Shown: piece after piece, positions 22,014 to 25,707 of the stretch
Numbering within the stretch: position 1 is the first letter of the stretch
Layout of the letters: the number at the start of each line of letters is the position of its first letter
Source of the DNA: an uncultured Lachnospiraceae bacterium
Lineage (GTDB): Bacteria > Bacillota > Clostridia > Lachnospirales > Lachnospiraceae
Assembly (NCBI GenBank): GCA_910579325.1
Contig: CAJTTU010000012.1
Span: forward strand, 1-25,707
Length of the DNA: 25,707 bases
Reading direction: 5' to 3'
The notes under the pieces: generated by a model
Told to the model about the DNA's origin: nothing
What the model saw: only the letters and a program-made list of their open reading frames with translations
The model's database searches: none
Position numbers and translations under genes: made by a program

Positions 22014-23828
22014 TTGAGAGTGCAGAGAGGATTTGGGTTTTACCTTGGCCTTATGCTGCTGGTAATGCTGTTTTTATCGTTTGCCAGACAGAGCTTTATG
22101 TTGGGCGAGCTTTGCAGCTACAATGAATATGTGACGGCAGTGGAGCAGGGCGACGTGGTAACAGCCACGGTAACGCCGAATGCGGAGACGCCTACCGGCA
22201 AGATTTCCATTGCCACAAAGGACGGCGGGGAAAAACAATTATATGTGACAGATGTGAATCAGGAATTTAATCGTCTGAATGAAGCCGGAATCACTGTCAA
22301 TGTAAACAATGTTCAGAAGGATAATTTGTTTCTGATTGTGGTATTGCCGATTCTGGCCGGAATGGTGATTGTGGCGGTTCTTGTGGTGATGCTGAACAAT
22401 CAGGCCATGCAGGGCGGCGGCGGAAACAAGATGATGAATTTCGGCAAGAGCCGGGCCCGGATGGCGGACGGTTCGAAGCTGGTTACCTTTAAGGATGTGG
22501 CAGGTCTAAAAGAGGAAAAAGAGGATTTGGAGGAAATCGTTGATTTTCTGAAAAATCCTGAAAAATATATCCAGGTAGGGGCCAGGATTCCCAAAGGCGT
22601 ATTGCTGGTCGGCCCTCCGGGAACAGGTAAGACCCTGCTTGCCAAAGCGGTTGCAGGGGAAGCGGGTGTACCCTTTTTCAGCATTTCCGGTTCTGACTTT
22701 GTGGAGATGTTTGTGGGCGTAGGCGCATCCCGTGTCAGGGATCTGTTTGAGGAGGCTAAGAGAAACGCTCCCTGTATTGTGTTTATCGATGAGATCGACG
22801 CTGTGGCGAGAAGAAGAGGCGCCGGTATGGGAGGCGGACATGACGAGCGGGAACAGACGCTGAACCAGTTGCTGGTGGAGATGGATGGTTTTGGCGTGAA
22901 TGAGGGTATCATTGTTCTGGCGGCCACTAACCGGGTGGATATTCTGGATCCTGCTATCTTACGTCCCGGGCGTTTTGACAGAAAAGTGGGCGTAGGCCGT
23001 CCGGATGTGAAAGGACGGGAGGAGATTCTTTCTGTCCATGCGGCGAAGAAACCGCTGTCTGATGATGTGGATCTCCATAAAGTGGCCTTGTCTACCTCCG
23101 GTTTTACGGGCGCGGATCTGGAGAATCTGATGAATGAGGCGGCAATTCTGGCGGCCAGGGAGGACAGGGCCGTGGTCTGCCAGACAGATATTAACCGTTC
23201 TTTTATCAAGGTAGGTATCGGCGCAGAGAAAAAGAGCAAGGTTGTCTCAGAGAAGGAAAAGCGAATAACGGCCTATCATGAGTCCGGCCATGCGATTTTG
23301 TTCCATGTGCTGCCGGATGTGGGGCCTGTGCACACGGTGTCTATTATTCCTACCGGGATGAGTGCGGCCGGTTATACCATGCCTCAGCCGGAGCAGGACG
23401 ATATTTTTAACACAAGGGGTAAGATGCTGCAGGATATTATGGTCAGTCTGGGCGGCAGAATCGCGGAGGAGCTGGTTTTTGACGATATCACTACCGGTGC
23501 TTCTCAGGATATTAAGCAGGCTACTGCTGCGGCCAGGGCTATGGTGACCAAATACGGTATGTCTGACAGAGTGGGCATGATTCATTACGGAGACGACGGC
23601 GACGAGGTATTTATCGGCCGGGATCTGGCTCATACCAGAAGTTATGGGGAATCCGTAGCGTCCGTGATTGACGAGGAAATTAAACGGATTATTGACGAGT
23701 GCTACGGGAAGGCCAGGGAATTGATTCTGGCTCACAAAGATGTGCTGGATGCCTGTGCCCGGCTGCTGATTGAGAAGGAAAAGATCGGAAGAGATGAGTT
23801 TGAAGCGCTGTTTGCGCCGAATGTATAA
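22014..23828 (+). CDS. ftsH: ATP-dependent zinc metalloprotease FtsH
   Basis: A 604-residue membrane AAA+ protease that forms hexamers and degrades membrane and regulatory proteins. Membrane segments lie at about 8-26 and 106-128, with a short outer domain between. The AAA module has GPPGTGKT (200-207, Walker A), FIDEID (from 257, Walker B) and the second region of homology LDPAILRPGRFDR. The protease has HESGH (H422, E423, H426). All key residues are intact. The start is TTG 22014, with AAGGAGG seven bases before it. It ends the tilS-hpt-ftsH operon; the GH13 gene follows after 31 bases. Confidence 0.97.
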   Translation: MRVQRGFGFYLGLMLLVMLFLSFARQSFMLGELCSYNEYVTAVEQGDVVTATVTPNAETPTGKISIATKDGGEKQLYVTDVNQEFNRLNEAGITVNVNNVQKDNLFLIVVLPILAGMVIVAVLVVMLNNQAMQGGGGNKMMNFGKSRARMADGSKLVTFKDVAGLKEEKEDLEEIVDFLKNPEKYIQVGARIPKGVLLVGPPGTGKTLLAKAVAGEAGVPFFSISGSDFVEMFVGVGASRVRDLFEEAKRNAPCIVFIDEIDAVARRRGAGMGGGHDEREQTLNQLLVEMDGFGVNEGIIVLAATNRVDILDPAILRPGRFDRKVGVGRPDVKGREEILSVHAAKKPLSDDVDLHKVALSTSGFTGADLENLMNEAAILAAREDRAVVCQTDINRSFIKVGIGAEKKSKVVSEKEKRITAYHESGHAILFHVLPDVGPVHTVSIIPTGMSAAGYTMPQPEQDDIFNTRGKMLQDIMVSLGGRIAEELVFDDITTGASQDIKQATAAARAMVTKYGMSDRVGMIHYGDDGDEVFIGRDLAHTRSYGESVASVIDEEIKRIIDECYGKARELILAHKDVLDACARLLIEKEKIGRDEFEALFAPNV

Positions 23829-23859
23829 TTTAAAGAGAAAGAGCAGGCGATGTGGCTTT

Positions 23860-25707
23860 ATGAATAAGCGCGCACTTTTTTCAGATGAAAGTTCGGAATA
23901 CAGAATCCCTGTGGAACCGGAGATCAATCAGCCGGTTACCATCCGGTTCCGTACGGCGGCCGGAGATGTGGATCATGTATGGCTGATTCACAGAGGTGTC
24001 CGTCTGGAAATGGAAAAGTCTTTTTCCTATGGCGTTTTTGATTATTATTCTCTTACGATTCCGCTGCGGGAGTCGCGGTATACTTATTACTTTAAGATTA
24101 TGAAAGGGAATCAGGTCTGTTACTATACAAAGGTAGGCGTTTCTGATGAGCCCTATCTGGAATGCAGGTTCTGGATTTTGCCGGGCATGAAAACGCCCCA
24201 ATGGGCAAAAGGTGCTGTATTTTATCAGATTTTTACCGATCGTTTCTGTAATGGCGACCAGAGTAATGATGTGGTGAATGACGAGTATGCTTATATCGAC
24301 GGTTGTCATGTGAAAAAGATCGAAGACTGGTATCGGCCTCCGTCTTCCATGGATGTCCGGAATTTTTACGGCGGCGATCTGCAGGGCGTTTTGGATAAGC
24401 TGGATTATCTTCAGGATCTGGGAGTGGAAGCTCTCTATCTGAATCCTATTTTTGTGTCTCCCTCCAATCACAAATATGACACCCAGGATTATGACAATGT
24501 AGATCCCCATCTGGGCGTGATTGTGGAGGATTGCGACGGCGTGCTGCCGGAGGATGAGGAGGCCAGGGATAACCGGCAGTCGGACAAATATATCCGGCGC
24601 GTCACAGACGAAAGAAATTTGAGGGCCAGCAATGAGCTGTTTGCCCGGCTGACAGAAGAGGCCCACAGGCGCGGTATGTATGTGGTGATCGACGGTGTGT
24701 TCAATCACTGTGGTTCTTTTAATAAATGGATGGACAGAGAGCGGATCTATGAGGGGCAGGAAGGGTATGCGCCCGGGGCGTATGTGTCTGCGGACAGTCC
24801 TTATAAAGACTTTTTTCAGTTTTATGAGGATCAGTGGCCCTACAATGCCGCTTACAGCGGGTGGTGGGATCATGACACACTGCCCAAACTGAATTATGAG
24901 CAGTCGGATATTCTGGCAGATTACATTATGGGAGTCGCAAGGAAATGGGTTTCGCCGCCTTACTGTGCGGACGGCTGGCGACTGGATGTGGCGGCGGATT
25001 TGGGGCACAGTGAGGAGTATAATCACCGGTTCTGGAAGGAATTTCGCAGAAATGTAAAAGGGGCGAATCCGGAGGCTGTGATCATCGCGGAACATTATGG
25101 AAGTCCGGCGGCCTGGCTTGGGGGCGGAGAATGGGATACTGTGATGAATTATGATGCGTTTATGGAGCCGGTATCCTGGTTTCTTACAGGGATGGAAAAG
25201 CACAGTGACCGTTATGAGGAGGGGCTTTTGAATAATGCGGAAGCTTTTTTTCATGCCATGGCCTGGAATATGAACGCTTTTCATCAGTCTTCGCTGCTGA
25301 CGGCGATGAACGAGCTTTCCAATCACGATCATTCCCGTTTTCTTACCAGAACCAACCATAAGGTGGGACGGCTGGGAGAGCTGACCAGCGAGGAGGCCGC
25401 AGAGGATGTAAACCTGGGAGTATTCAGAGAAGCTGTGATGATTCAGATGACCTGGCCGGGGGCTCCCACCATTTATTATGGGGATGAAGCCGGTGTGTGC
25501 GGTTTCACAGACCCGGATAACCGGAGAACCTACCCCTGGGGCAGAGAAAATCATGAACTGATTGAGTTTCACAGGAGTCTGATTCATATTCGAAAAAACA
25601 ACGAAGCGCTGCGTACCGGTTCTTTAAAGCCGCTGGCGGCCGAATATGGTATCATCGCCTACGGCCGGTTTGTAGGGGAGAATATTTTGGTGATCGCGCT
25701 GAATAAC
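23860..25707 (+). CDS. glycoside hydrolase family 13 (neopullulanase/cyclomaltodextrinase-like), cut by the window edge
   Basis: The first 616 residues of an alpha-glucan hydrolase; no stop occurs before the window ends. The N-terminal beta-sandwich (about 1-110, LFSDESSEYRIP, then VTIRFRTAAGDVDHVWL) resembles CBM34-type domains. The catalytic barrel starts with WAKGAVFYQIFTDRFCNGD. Region I is DGVFNH; region II is GWRLDVA with nucleophile D376; region III is AEHY with acid/base E411; region IV is LSNHDHS with D490. No signal peptide is seen, so it probably acts in the cytoplasm on imported maltodextrins or cyclodextrins. The start is ATG 23860; an in-frame ATG at 23821 overlaps ftsH but has no ribosome site. 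The ribosome site for 23860 (GAGCAGG) is distant, so expression may depend on ftsH read-through. Confidence 0.92.
   Translation, partial: MNKRALFSDESSEYRIPVEPEINQPVTIRFRTAAGDVDHVWLIHRGVRLEMEKSFSYGVFDYYSLTIPLRESRYTYYFKIMKGNQVCYYTKVGVSDEPYLECRFWILPGMKTPQWAKGAVFYQIFTDRFCNGDQSNDVVNDEYAYIDGCHVKKIEDWYRPPSSMDVRNFYGGDLQGVLDKLDYLQDLGVEALYLNPIFVSPSNHKYDTQDYDNVDPHLGVIVEDCDGVLPEDEEARDNRQSDKYIRRVTDERNLRASNELFARLTEEAHRRGMYVVIDGVFNHCGSFNKWMDRERIYEGQEGYAPGAYVSADSPYKDFFQFYEDQWPYNAAYSGWWDHDTLPKLNYEQSDILADYIMGVARKWVSPPYCADGWRLDVAADLGHSEEYNHRFWKEFRRNVKGANPEAVIIAEHYGSPAAWLGGGEWDTVMNYDAFMEPVSWFLTGMEKHSDRYEEGLLNNAEAFFHAMAWNMNAFHQSSLLTAMNELSNHDHSRFLTRTNHKVGRLGELTSEEAAEDVNLGVFREAVMIQMTWPGAPTIYYGDEAGVCGFTDPDNRRTYPWGRENHELIEFHRSLIHIRKNNEALRTGSLKPLAAEYGIIAYGRFVGENILVIALNN

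Noticed and set aside
22400..23239. A 279-codon minus-strand frame inside ftsH
   Set aside because: It is antisense to the fully conserved AAA domain of FtsH and shows no domain or ribosome site.
23881..25587. A 568-codon open frame on the minus strand opposite the GH13 gene
   Set aside because: The plus strand encodes an intact GH13 enzyme with all catalytic motifs; the antisense frame has no recognisable domain and reflects codon bias.
1..25707. CRISPR array, tRNA, rRNA, insertion sequence or attachment site
   Set aside because: I looked for regularly spaced repeats, cloverleaf-like segments, transposase motifs and long terminal repeats and saw none; short elements could be missed by eye.

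Overview
The window looks like a chromosomal segment of a spore-forming anaerobic Firmicute in the Clostridia, most likely a Lachnospiraceae member. The evidence is the gene order spoVT ... mazG - hup - rqcP - yabP - yabQ - divIC - spoIIE - tilS - hpt - ftsH, AGGAGG-type ribosome sites, TTG starts and sigma-A-type promoters. No rRNA, tRNA, CRISPR array or insertion sequence was seen.

Region by region: (1) Bases 1-5000 are accessory. They hold the 3' end of an unrecognised AT-rich gene, a small minus-strand protein joining an acidic N-terminal module to a PucR-type helix-turn-helix, and a promoter-led three-gene cassette encoding a winged-helix/coiled-coil protein, an FRG-domain protein and an AIPR (abortive infection phage resistance) protein. 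This cassette is the best candidate for an undescribed, probably anti-phage, system. (2) Bases 5000-8300 hold a LUD-domain protein and a BlaR1-like M56 sensor protease overlapping a BlaI-like repressor. In front of that pair lie a strong promoter, a palindrome over the expected transcription start, two TACANNTGTA-like operator boxes and a tiny leader frame. The sensor lacks a penicillin-binding domain and ends in a Cys/His-rich tail. (3) Bases 8374-10528 hold a beta-CASP metallo-beta-lactamase RNase-like gene converging on spoVT. (4) Bases 10695-15447 hold a metabolic cassette: a PucR-family regulator divergent from a sodium:solute symporter, broken by a one-base frameshift, and a UroD/MtaA-like protein carrying the HxC...C zinc motif of corrinoid methyltransferases. 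(5) Bases 15590-23828 are the conserved housekeeping and sporulation block. Its spoIIE is short and has a perfect Spo0A box plus a -35/-10 pair with 21-base spacing. (6) From 23860 to the right edge runs an incomplete GH13 alpha-glucan hydrolase.

How the genes work together: in the core block, HU, RqcP (ribosome rescue), TilS (tRNA-Ile lysidine), Hpt (purine salvage), MazG (NTP clean-up) and FtsH (membrane proteolysis) are housekeeping, while SpoVT, YabP, YabQ and SpoIIE serve spore formation and DivIC division. The PucR-symporter-methyltransferase group probably imports and demethylates a small methylated compound. The BlaR1/BlaI pair probably autoregulates through the boxes at its own promoter. 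All functions are inferred from motifs and context read by eye; no database search was run.
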